The notes beneath the pieces were generated by a model. It was not told where the DNA came from, ran no database searches, and worked only from the letters and a program-made list of their open reading frames with translations. Both the position numbers and the translations under genes were made by a program. This document shows, one piece after another, positions 44,701 to 52,686 of a stretch of 64,000 nucleotides of DNA. Location: the NCBI GenBank assembly GCA_947631385.1, contig CANRLE010000001.1, positions 5,786 to 69,785 of the forward strand, given 5' to 3'. The first letter of the stretch is position 1; every line of letters begins with the position of its first letter. This DNA is from an uncultured Clostridia bacterium (GTDB taxonomy: Bacteria; Bacillota; Clostridia; TANB77; CAG-508).

Positions 44701-45380
44701 GATTTTATATATCCATTATAAATATCATCAGTTTGATATGATACTGATGTTAAAGTTTCTAAGTTTTCAGTTTGTTTTGCTTCTAATGTTGTTTCTCCAT
44801 TAATTGGCATATCTTCTTCAAATAAAGTATTTTTTGCCATCACTTTAATAGACAATTCTCTTTCTAAATTGTCTGCTGTATATGTATCATAATAACAAAT
44901 TACAATATACTCATCTCTAGCATTTTCACTTGGTTCTTCTGCAAACTTAGCTTCTCCTTTTTCATTTTGGTTATCAGCTTGTATTACAACTTCACCTGTA
45001 TTTTCATTATATTGATAGTTTGCTTTTACACTAGTTTTCTCTCCATTTGTCACTTCTGTACATTTTGGAATTACATTCACATTAGTTGGATATTTACCGT
45101 CAATTTTGTTTAATTGAATTGTTGTTTCACTAGTCTTAATAGGAGAAAATTCTTTATCTTCTCCTTTTTCAACTCTTGATTTAATTCCATATTGCACTAA
45201 TGTTCCATTATCTTGGTCAGATAGATTGTAGTTTATGTATTTTTGCAATTCTGCTTCTATTACTATTTTCGTATCATCTACACCAAAACTAGTTAATATC
45301 TGTAATTGCATTACTAACATTATGCTGATAAGCATTACTGTTGCTAAAATGATTCCTACTTTCAAAACTTTATTTTTCAT
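35745..45380 (-). CDS. Giant fused surface polyprotein (3,211 aa)
   Basis: Very large surface protein that looks like a fusion of the two-gene set beside it. Residues 1-1347 match the 1,499-residue protein: signal, acidic repeats, DUF11-like domains, SdrD-like YSISGIAWNDENGDGER, and a membrane helix at about 1324-1347. A second hydrophobic stretch at 1355-1376 ends NVQA-AYPQY, a plausible signal-peptidase site. Then comes the match to the second protein: GGWCIDHGAAAGTGNY head, Cna-B repeats (TGNLEIIKIDLDTETPQEGI), SdrD-like SGTVFIDNADEG, and a C-terminal APSTG plus helix plus IKKKIIKSDD sorting signal. ATG 45380 follows AAGGAGG. It contains no in-frame CGG. Cleavage into two chains is inferred. 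Confidence 0.88.
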   Translation of the reverse strand: MKNKVLKVGIILATVMLISIMLVMQLQILTSFGVDDTKIVIEAELQKYINYNLSDQDNGTLVQYGIKSRVEKGEDKEFSPIKTSETTIQLNKIDGKYPTNVNVIPKCTEVTNGEKTSVKANYQYNENTGEVVIQADNQNEKGEAKFAEEPSENARDEYIVICYYDTYTADNLERELSIKVMAKNTLFEEDMPINGETTLEAKQTENLETLTSVSYQTDDIYNGYIKSNILNGTSYNTPYQEKEQIMISKKEAQEKIELNENNSENIIYKSTKISKDEMQKLLGEEGSIEIVDENGEILATINKDSQFTEEGTITINYEKEIGKIGIRTSEVKSEGILTLENAKEIKSTKLDLNSIETSNELAEHSIDIKDAKIDVSMEISSLNWTNKQQNDMEFNIYMKANSVQNNMLKNPNVRIELPNEVEKVVLGNSCIVYDNGLILEDPYTEVNEKGNIVIVANLIGTQTQYNENNFNLLTNIKIPVTVILRKNIENDKSNINLSYTNQFTLDGSLEVGNVSTEIQMENYNEEIAQINEGIPLKYEEIKPVIEDNQNLKIEVAPVKGNTAISSGDTLYEGEYVKYNIKVTNTSNEEINNLKIVGSIPEGATYGELVADYNTMGGEYKYNFNENLTEKAIQVGTLKAGEEYNTFYEVQINDLKDVDEIQLTTNIVAYIGDTPVASYQLTNTVKQAEAKVFLGAFHDGGDRGDWTYTVKVTSDETKEGILKVFLPKEVNLKFVTKGNDALDTDSIEIIPMENVEISSDNVVTLKVKSNDGIYCFGMQIDRDKLENNPKIELTSVAKYTVENVEYTTNENRIVQGYNDVSIVMTSGNEGEEVQYEDQINYQIVVTKTGKTNIDDVPLSVCLTDFLPEEVNPVSVTYDTWEIDHETGNATKVQCTENIDSILSDEDGNRLANVELYLNIPYQESAVINVNTTAGAVYQKTRIENNATITDTSVVFGEDTTIAVPTKTSNTIVHTILPYDEEEIVDDEEPEEPIEPDVPENPVGPTNPDVPGNQEQPTDPNLPGNTEEPTEPSTYSISGIAWNDENGDGERQVTEPHMSEINVMLLDTEKNTTKADTKTDSNGNYEFADIEKGKYIVVFQYDTDTYKVAEYQKNGVSENLNCDVISKKVTLQNNSLLVGVTDIITLDSDKSNIDIGLIKNKVCDIKLDKYITKVVVNTKNGTKQYAYNNEKLAKAEIRAKEIEGATVIVEYSIILTNVGEVPAIVNKVIDAVPEGFTFSSELNKNWAIQATGKLVNTSTSNQKIQVGESRKLTLILTKSMTANNTGIFKNIAEISEISNSLNIEDSNTSNNSSSADIIISISTGAVTYISIGIIILTLVGIGMFLGIKFKWLKIGGKLAIFVIIFMTVFTSQNMNVQAAYPQYTTFTWKAVWGNNYDVNYYREKGRLGWTSRFYGGPDGHGGWCIDHGAAAGTGNYVFSFVKSEMKTIVKSSEEKDMILSKLNSNFDVNVKEDNGNYILGPFKYSNDCNVKSYTCLLYDNNGQLVTGGITCDKNGEAKALSVSATSSEGRTFYIKISADKCNDGISKVVLKADREKTKITTITRSGYVVYNYAPDYQRVETDRRIPGGTDPFTEKIFENKQIEWIIKKGALTVIKQDLDDENLQLDDIEFMLWLPEVKLWEKEVKNGKVDSGETSITRTELLKAEYKLEKVAKNGKVTLIKTYKVEENGGEVTVKLNKLDDGVYRLSRKKRWYGGNLAAGDDEKYSDAYNPEKSNSIVGNRYKIESGQAKQGVTIDNLPIATYKVVETINNHYGYKVEKVGEIKVKVNGGPNEFKLVNVKQTGNLEIMKIDFDTNKPQEGVGFKIKGSNGQYVQVVNKEGKKRDQLKNKIDGKQVTPAALGKNIVFVDGIENGTEFITDVNGKINIIDILIGKYTIEETSLGGYRGYELSNPTEVKNKAVERQSSIETNKKVITYKDKGAMVTNTDNFTTFTAKNAKQTGNLEIIKIDLDTETPQEGIGFKIKKSDGKYVQVVNSAGEKQDQLKNQINEKIVTPAALGKDIIFVDGIENGTEFITDANGKINIIDILIGDYTIEETSLGNYRGYQLSNPEDVTNKKLERQSSVETSKIVITYEDKGVMTTETDNFTTFTAKNERTTGDLKIIKKDADKDDLKLSGIGFKIKTADGYLQLKNAQGEIQTQITGTYSVEDVDRDVITNAPKETATEFITDANGEIYIANILVGEYTVEETSLGENAKYYDITGDDGQPVHEVVMVKKPTEAEPWTEITLKNKRKYIDLWGYVWINRAPDDKNTPGINDGDNSLYNGTTQDIHDQLFSGIEVRLKDRTTNEIVSTMVTGKVANSVLNVEEGHYYFEKVSIDKLQDYYIEFEYDGLTYESSPARVDRANGSKAIEGENRTAFNNKFSVVEGPQSGETSSIGHTNALTLNYSIKNATGNERAKATLEHDNNFIIQSDTDKVYDGGIDKMQVIGDNGQFYTADYIRKNAVTEVPDINLGLFERSQPDLRIAKDIKNVKLTINHKSHVYNYSQVIRDDGTEDPGNNVGVVFGTKSNPKSYYRAIYEADLNYEDPNDKNNELEAYVTYQIKIYNDSNVIVRVNSIADYADERYHLEKIGTKYNKDTGDIENNVNSTDSGNIGNYHKYVIETNAVVGANENANIYVQFKLNRNDLKGIFGENDSSQKDLENVVEINSYSPLKDGAPYAGIDIDSNPGNCVPLEYNGENEGLALYEDDTDISQPLKLVINGPRKISGTVFIDNADEGKLQELQIREGNGQLDNGEIGVKGVTVTLNEKSGSSKSYTQTTDDNGNFTIEGYIPGDYELTYTWGGQTYTLDGKQKTISVQDYKGTIYDKERYTDNYENGNTKWYKGTDKNNPEIRYTDAVDDWNRRQDIDKEINPFNGKTNSKITINTMDSTTPEMDIGVELDDFNDEQNGVSYANEIDNVDFGIIERAKQEVSMSKRIESIKVTLANGQVLADLTIGEDGTITGERKNVTYERPTGIGPWNTKHGFAKLELDNELLQGTVVEVGYIITATNNSEKDYTNEEYYYYGNGHQDVNKLVEITNLDVIDYLDRDWGYESDKNLDWDIKEKEDLNGRVIPEVLGTENSEEDEQVTKINEKLILEQKLGDINLKPGEKKSVELKVSKLVTTSSEINLDNETEVIEIDKTGGSRPTSIPGNYIPGTGHTEPDDAVAERTIVAPSTGGDQNYIIPILIGTTLLVILGTGVIFIKKKIIKSDD
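39040..39990. repeat. Tandem Cna-B repeat units of about 471 bp
   Basis: Two near-identical units of about 157 codons, each running from TGNLEI-K-ID to TDNFTTFTAKN. They are followed by a third, diverged unit (TTGDLKIIKKDADKDDLKL). Each carries a terminal E-T-S-L-G motif typical of isopeptide-forming Cna-B domains. Confidence 0.75.
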
Positions 45381-45412
45381 AGTTTCCTCCTTATGATTAT
45401 CTTCTATAATAT

Positions 45413-45440
45413 ATTATAAAGGCTTTTTTTTATAATTCAA
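45413..45440 (-). promoter_or_regulatory. Promoter of the giant polyprotein gene
   Basis: On the minus strand TTGAAT (45440-45435), 16-base spacer, TATAAT (45418-45413), about 30 bases before the ATG at 45380. Confidence 0.55.
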
Positions 45441-45610
45441 TACCTTTTCTTCTTCATTTGTAGGCAAAAATCTATACTCTCTTACGGAAAATATATTCGT
45501 CAATAAATTATGTTATAATATTATTTTTTTGTTACAATTCGTAATATTTTGTAATATTACAACCACCTCACTTTATTATACATCATTTTTGCCCATTTTT
45601 CAATGGTTTT

Positions 45611-45639
45611 TTGACAAAAAATAACTTTTTATGTAAAAT
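45611..45639 (+). promoter_or_regulatory. Promoter of the small hypothetical gene pair
   Basis: TTGACA (45611-45616), 17-base spacer, TAAAAT (45634-45639), followed about 50 bases later by the AGAGGTGA ribosome site. Confidence 0.6.
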
Positions 45640-45694
45640 TTTTCGATTGTCAAGTTTTTTTTACTTCATCATATAATGTTAAGAGGTGATTTTC

Positions 45695-46051
45695 TTGAAT
45701 AATATGAATTTTGATGAAAATACGATAAATAAGCTAAAAGATATGATGGATAAAGGAGAATTAAATGACGTTATTTCTAAAATTTCGCCAGAAATGATTC
45801 AAAATTTTTCTTCTGCAATGTCTCATGAAAACACTAATAACATTGATATTAATACTTTGATGAAAATGAAAACTGTTATGGAAAAATTGAATAATTCTAA
45901 TGACCCAAGGTCAAATCTATTATATTCTTTAAAGCCTTATCTTAGAGAAGAACGAAAAGAAAAGTTAGATCAGTATGCTAATTTACTGAACATAGCTAAA
46001 ATTGCTGACATTTTTAAGAATGAAAATAAGGAGAAACCTCACGATGTCTAA
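45695..46051 (+). CDS. Hypothetical protein (118 aa)
   Basis: Small, mostly helical, soluble protein with no recognised domain. It contains KLKDMMDKGELNDVISKIS and ends KNENKEKPHDV. The TTG at 45695 is chosen because AGAGGTG lies 6 bases upstream; GTG 45686 overlaps that site. Its end overlaps the next gene by 8 bases, so the two are probably co-translated and may work together. Confidence 0.7.
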   Translation: MNNMNFDENTINKLKDMMDKGELNDVISKISPEMIQNFSSAMSHENTNNIDINTLMKMKTVMEKLNNSNDPRSNLLYSLKPYLREERKEKLDQYANLLNIAKIADIFKNENKEKPHDV

Positions 46052-46316
46052 TTATTATAACAATTATTGGTATAGATATAATAATAATGAAATTCATAAA
46101 GAGCAAGAAAAAAAATCATCTAGATATTATCACTTTGGACCCGTAAATTTTAAGAATCCTCTTTTTTGTGATATCGAAGAACCTATTTTTGAAGTTCTCG
46201 GAATTTCTTTATATCTAGATGATATTATTATTATTGGTTTATTATTTTTTTTATATCAAGAAGGTGTGCAAGATGAAATGCTTTACATAGCTTTGATTAT
46301 GTTACTATTAAGCTAA
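46044..46316 (+). CDS. Hypothetical small membrane protein (90 aa)
   Basis: Tyr/Asn-rich N-terminus (MSNYYNNYWYRYNNN) followed by two hydrophobic segments at about residues 50-66 and 75-90. ATG 46044 has AAGGAG 10 bases upstream. It is the partner of the preceding gene and ends directly against minC on the opposite strand. The aromatic N-terminus recalls spore-coat or envelope proteins, but no function can be assigned. Confidence 0.7.
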   Translation: MSNYYNNYWYRYNNNEIHKEQEKKSSRYYHFGPVNFKNPLFCDIEEPIFEVLGISLYLDDIIIIGLLFFLYQEGVQDEMLYIALIMLLLS

Positions 46317-46928
46317 TTATTCAATTATAATTTTATCTTGTTCAACACTAATACAAGCTTGTTTATGCATAGGTTCTTCGTCACGGTCAATTTCTTTAAC
46401 AATATTAGCAATTCTAATTTGTACAGTATCAACTAAGCCTGCTGCTATAATTGCTTGTTTATTACCTTTTGCACCAGCATGTGCTAGCCCTCTTAATGCA
46501 CCTAATACAATTATATTATCTGATGCCATAACTTCTGCTCCAGAATTTACGTCTCCCAAAATTACTAAACTTCCTTCTACTTCCATTTTCTGTCCAGAAC
46601 GTAATGAACCTCTATGAAATTTGGTTTCTGATACAGCAATTTCTTTTTCAAATGTCTTTTTTATGCTGTGTAATCCTAAACTTTTAGGCATATCAAATTC
46701 TACTTCTACATCTATTTTGCTTTTTATTAAATCTTGAATTTCATCTATTTGTTTGTTTTTTAATATTTTTCCAGTTACAGTTATAGGTGTTTTTTCATCT
46801 TTATATAATTTTTTTAGTTCTGTTAGTTTTTTCTTTAATGCTGTTAAAATTTCTTCATATTCGGCTTCATCACTTAGTTTTATAAGAATCTCATCTTTTT
46901 TCAAATTAATACTAACACAATTTTTCAT
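46317..46928 (-). CDS. minC: Septum site-determining protein MinC
   Basis: 203-residue inhibitor of FtsZ polymerisation. The N-terminal domain covers residues 1-100 and the C-terminal beta-helix is clear (GSLRSGQKMEVEGSLVILGDVNSGAEVMASDNIIVLGALRG split over residues 105-150). It is the last gene of the mreBCD-PBP2 operon. In most relatives minD follows directly, but here the next plus-strand gene ends against it and no minD is present in the window. Confidence 0.9.
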   Translation of the reverse strand: MKNCVSINLKKDEILIKLSDEAEYEEILTALKKKLTELKKLYKDEKTPITVTGKILKNKQIDEIQDLIKSKIDVEVEFDMPKSLGLHSIKKTFEKEIAVSETKFHRGSLRSGQKMEVEGSLVILGDVNSGAEVMASDNIIVLGALRGLAHAGAKGNKQAIIAAGLVDTVQIRIANIVKEIDRDEEPMHKQACISVEQDKIIIE

Positions 46929-46944
46929 TTTTTACATCCTTTCT

Positions 46945-49066
46945 TTATCTCATGATTTCAACATATGGTGTTGCACTCATATCTTCTTCTACATTTTGTG
47001 TATTCATTCCAAAGTATTCTTGCATAATGTCTCTAACTACTTCTGCCGTATAGTTTCCGTGTCCACCGTTTTCAACCATAACAACAATTGCAATTTCTGG
47101 ATTTTCAAATGGTGCAAATCCTACAAACCATGCATGTACTTTATTGTTTGGTGCTTCTGCAGAACCCGTTTTTCCTCCTACACTTATGTTGAAATCTTTA
47201 AATCTAACATATGCTGTTCCGGTTGTATCACTAGTAACAGATTTCATTCCTTCCAATACAGCACTTAAGTACTCTTTTTTAATTTCCAAGTTTTCTGTAT
47301 TATCATCACTAATTCCTAATTTTTGATTTACAAATTTGTTTATTTCTTCTTTAGATGTTTCTGAACCATTAGCATTTCTAATAGTTTTTACAATACTAAC
47401 ATCTATTTTTTTTCCACCATTTGCTAGCATACTTATATATCTTGCCATTTGTAAAGGTGTAAATTCATTGTCACTTTGTCCAATAGCAGCTTGCAATACT
47501 GTACCTGGTCCCCAAGGCTCATTTGGGTGTAATTTTGCCCATGTTTCTTTGCTTGCTAAAGCTCCTGATATTTCTCCTTGTAACTCTATTCCTGTTTTGT
47601 TTCCTAGTCCAAAATACCTAGCATATTTCACTAAATTATCTATTCCCATTCTATCTGAAGTTTCATAAAAGAAATAGTTACAAGATCTTTCTATTGCACC
47701 TGATACATCTAAATATCCATGACCTGTATGGTAGTCTGTATAAACCCAACAACGTGGTTGATAATCTCTATATTTAGTGTAAATTCCTGTATCATTAATT
47801 TTGGTTTTTAAGTTAATAACTCCTGATTCTAGTCCTGCAATAGCTGTTACCATTTTGAATGTTGAACCCGGTGAATAAGAATTTTGGGTTGCTTTATTTA
47901 CTAACGGCTTTGCTTCATTGTCACGATATTTTGCCCAATTTTCATTACTGATTCCTCCCACAAAGTCTGATGGAGTATAATCTGGATAACTTGCCATTGC
48001 TAGTACTTCACCTGTATTTACATTCATGACAACACAAGCCCCTGCATTTGTATGATAAACTGTACCAAATCCTCCACTTGCTATTTTTTGAATATTAGAT
48101 GCCAACGCAGTTTCTGTAATTCTTTGAAGATTGGCATCAATTGTTAATACAATGTCTGAACCTGCTATGGCTTCTTCAGCAACATATTCAGCTGTTGTCG
48201 TTCCATCTACTGCCATGTCTATTTGTTTAACTCCGGTTTTTACCTTTTAGATATTCTTCAAATACATATTCTATTCCTGTTTTTCCAATAATGTCATTTG
48301 GACTATAAGTAGATTTTCTTGATTCATATTCGTCTGGATCTATTTGAGATGCATATCCTAATATATGTGATGCTAAATTTCCAGATGTGTATTCTCTAAT
48401 CGGCTTTACTACTATGTTTATTCCTGCAAATTTTTCAGAACTTTCACTAAATTCTGATACTGCTTCTCTTGGAATGTTGCTAGATATTGTGACTGCTCTT
48501 GTACTACTATAACCTTTTTGTGAAATTAAATAGCGAATAGCTATAATTTTTCTAATTTCTTGAATATTGTTATTTTGTATTTTATATTTATCTTTGAATT
48601 TATAAAATGCTTGCTCTGCTGTTATTTCTTCATCTAATTTATTATCTTCTTTCCATTTTGCTAATGTTTCGTCTGATATTGTAAATTCAAATGGCTCAAT
48701 TTTAATTGGAAAAGTATCTGAATATGAGCATCCATATTTTTCTAATACTTGTATCATGTTTAAAATAGCTATGTTTAAGTCTTCTGTATCTACTTTACTT
48801 TTATACATTTCAAGAGAAAATGCCATTTTTGAAGTAACTAATGGTATTCCCGTTTTATCTAAAATTGAACCTCTTGCAGCTTCTATTGTACTTTCCCTAG
48901 TAAGTCTTGTATTTGATTCTTCTCGATATTCAGCTCCATGTACAATTTGAAGGTTAAATAATCTGGCAATTAAAACAATTCCAATAATATAAATTAATAC
49001 AGTTAATATGTTAAATCTTAATTTTACATTTGCTTTTTTAGGTTGTTTTTGTCTTTTTCCTACCAA
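46945..49066 (-). CDS. mrdA: Penicillin-binding protein 2 (elongation transpeptidase), needs +1 frameshift at CGGA
   Basis: 706-residue class B PBP that cross-links peptidoglycan in the elongasome. It has a TTG start (49066) after AAGGAGG, a membrane anchor at residues 18-40, a dimerisation domain, and the transpeptidase motifs STFK near 401, SCN and GGKTGSAE. The zero frame ends YLKGKN, then CGG AGT TAA. Skipping C gives KNGVKQIDMAVDGTTTAEYV, the conserved link into the transpeptidase domain. Without the shift the protein has no catalytic domain. The catalytic frame has no ribosome site at its first ATG (48216). This enzyme is normally essential for rod shape, which argues strongly against a pseudogene. 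Confidence 0.86.
48232..48235 (-). other. +1 recoding site AAC-CGG-A in PBP2
   Basis: CGG at 48235-48233, followed by A (48232). This is the only site not preceded by a TTR Leu codon (AAC, Asn). In the zero frame a stop (TAA) follows after one more codon. It shows that CGGA, not Leu-CGGA, is the shared element. Confidence 0.82.
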
Positions 49067-49087
49067 ATTTTCCCCTCCTTTTTACAT

Positions 49088-49621
49088 TTAAAAGTATCTT
49101 GTCAAAATCGTATTTCCTTTATATTCATTTTCCATATAATATCCAAATTTTTGCATTAATGGATATAAAATAATTGCTAGAATTAAATTATAAATTACCT
49201 CTATCGATAATATTTTTATAAAATTCAATATTTCTAAATTTGTTACTAATACAATGTAGTTTAGAATATATATTAATGTCTCAAATGCCGCAGTTGCTAC
49301 CATTACCATTACCATAATTGTTACTCTACTATCTTTTGAAAAGTTTTTATCAAATAATGCTGCTAAAAATCCTATTAGTCCTAATGCTACAGCATTAATT
49401 CCTACTTTTGTACCTATTATCAAATCTAATAGTATTCCTATAACAAATCCATAAACTGTTCCCATAGTCCTTTTTGAAAATAGTCCTATGAAAAGTACAA
49501 ATATTACAAATAGGTTTGGCATGATGCCACTAATTGTAAACCAATTAAAAAAATTAGCTTGTAGAATATAGATAATTATAGCTAATATAATTAAAATAAT
49601 GTTAATAACTACTTTTTTCAA
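49088..49621 (-). CDS. mreD: Rod shape-determining protein MreD
   Basis: 177-residue integral membrane protein with five to six helices (residues 5-25, 30-50, 55-75, 77-95, 105-130, 135-165), a component of the elongasome with MreC and PBP2. The N-terminus NIILIILAIIIYILQANFF and position between mreC and PBP2 identify it; the family is poorly conserved. No CGG in frame. Confidence 0.88.
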   Translation of the reverse strand: MKKVVINIILIILAIIIYILQANFFNWFTISGIMPNLFVIFVLFIGLFSKRTMGTVYGFVIGILLDLIIGTKVGINAVALGLIGFLAALFDKNFSKDSRVTIMVMVMVATAAFETLIYILNYIVLVTNLEILNFIKILSIEVIYNLILAIILYPLMQKFGYYMENEYKGNTILTRYF

Positions 49622-49638
49622 TTAGTTTACTCCCCTCT

Positions 49639-50454
49639 CTATTGATTTGTTACTACTAATACAGTCCCTAATTTTTCAAAATTAACAGCTGTTTCTATTA
49701 ATGCATATCTGTCTGTCATATTTTGAGTATTTACTACTTTTTTTACATTTCCTACATGAATTCCTTTTGGATAAATACCACCTAGTCCTGATGTTTCAAT
49801 GCTATCTCCTTGTATCATATTGCTATCTGTTGGAATATACATTGCTCTTAATGATGATTTATCATCCAATGTTCCCTTGCATACAATTGCTTCTTGTGTT
49901 GTGCTCATTAAACAACTAACAGAGCTTGCAGTGTCAATTATTGTTTGCACTTTTGCAGTTGAATCAGTAACAGAGATAACATGTCCTACTAGTCCTTCGT
50001 CTCCTATTACTGTCATGTTTTCTTCGACACCATCTTTTTGGCCAATGTTTATTATTATAGTTTTCGAATAATTGCTAATGTCTTTATTTATAACATATCC
50101 TGGTATTGTTTTATATTCTCCATATTTTTCTGTTAGATTTAAATATTCTCTTAATGTTTCATTTTGAGTTTTAATGTTTTCAAGTTCTCGTAATGATTGT
50201 TCTAATTCACTATTTTTTTGTCTTAAATCTTCGTTTTCTTCTTTTAAATGATTGATATCCGTAAAAAATGCATTGTTGCCACTAATTTTATTTTTTAGAT
50301 ATGTTAAACCATTTTGAATTGGCATTACCAAATTACTTGCAGCATTTTCAAAAAAAGAATTTTCACTATCTCCATTTGAAAATATTACAATAACAATTAA
50401 TATGAGTATAGTTATAATGACACCTATAATTCCAGCCTTCTTACTTTTATACAT
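49639..50454 (-). CDS. mreC: Rod shape-determining protein MreC
   Basis: 271-residue bitopic protein that links MreB to the wall synthases. One membrane helix (residues 8-27), a coiled coil at about 65-110 (KEENEDLRQKNSELEQSLRE) and the beta-barrel domains (GLVGHVISVTDSTAKVQTI). ATG 50454 follows AAAGGAG. Immediately downstream of mreB and upstream of mreD. Confidence 0.93.
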   Translation of the reverse strand: MYKSKKAGIIGVIITILILIVIVIFSNGDSENSFFENAASNLVMPIQNGLTYLKNKISGNNAFFTDINHLKEENEDLRQKNSELEQSLRELENIKTQNETLREYLNLTEKYGEYKTIPGYVINKDISNYSKTIIINIGQKDGVEENMTVIGDEGLVGHVISVTDSTAKVQTIIDTASSVSCLMSTTQEAIVCKGTLDDKSSLRAMYIPTDSNMIQGDSIETSGLGGIYPKGIHVGNVKKVVNTQNMTDRYALIETAVNFEKLGTVLVVTNQ

Positions 50455-50468
50455 TGTACACTCCTTTT

Positions 50469-52237
<1,769 letters not shown>

Positions 52238-52269
52238 TTAGTTTTTTTCCTTTCTTGTTCTGATTGCCC

Positions 52270-52527
52270 CTATATTTTTTTATATATGTATATAGCTAGT
52301 ACCATTCCTATAATGCTTGATATACTTATTTTAAACATTAATGCAAATGTTACTTTCATAACACTCAAGTCTAATACTATTGGATTCTCTAGTCCAAAAC
52401 TTCCACTGTATGATAACCACCATAGCCAATCTACTTTTGATGCTAGTTCTCCTAATAGTCCCCCTACTACTAATCCTGATAAAATGAATATTAATAATAT
52501 CCATATATTTTTTTCTCTTGTGGCCAT
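52270..52527 (-). CDS. DUF4321 membrane protein
   Basis: 85-residue protein with two hydrophobic segments (residues 8-28 and 60-83) separated by a short loop containing GLENPIVLDLSVMKVTFA. Length, topology and position just before radC-mreB fit the DUF4321 family of Clostridia. Function unknown; it is probably the first gene of the cell-shape operon. GGAGG lies before the ATG. Confidence 0.75.
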   Translation of the reverse strand: MATREKNIWILLIFILSGLVVGGLLGELASKVDWLWWLSYSGSFGLENPIVLDLSVMKVTFALMFKISISSIIGMVLAIYIYKKI

Positions 52528-52647
52528 TTTTTACCTCCATTTTTTCTTCGTTTTTTCTTACGGCTATTTTGTTTTTATTCTACTTTTGGTATTATATATT
52601 GAATTTATATTTTTTTCAAGTAGATTATGGTATTATTTCATAAAAAA

Positions 52648-52681
52648 TGCGAGCACAGACTTATTTGCCTGATTGCTCGTA
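52648..52681 (-). terminator. Terminator of the second Rpn gene
   Basis: Stem CGAGCA (52650-52655) / TGCTCG (52674-52679) with a long loop, followed on the minus strand by CATTTTTTATG. It lies 6 bases past the stop at 52687. Confidence 0.7.
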
Positions 52682-52686
52682 TTATT

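Larger units (their letters stand above)
45381..45694. other. Divergent intergenic region with two promoters
   Basis: 314 bases of AT-rich sequence with no gene, between the giant polyprotein and the small hypothetical pair. It contains the two candidate promoters listed separately and an AT-rich imperfect palindromic stretch (GTAATATTTTGTAATATTAC around 45540-45560). Confidence 0.6.
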
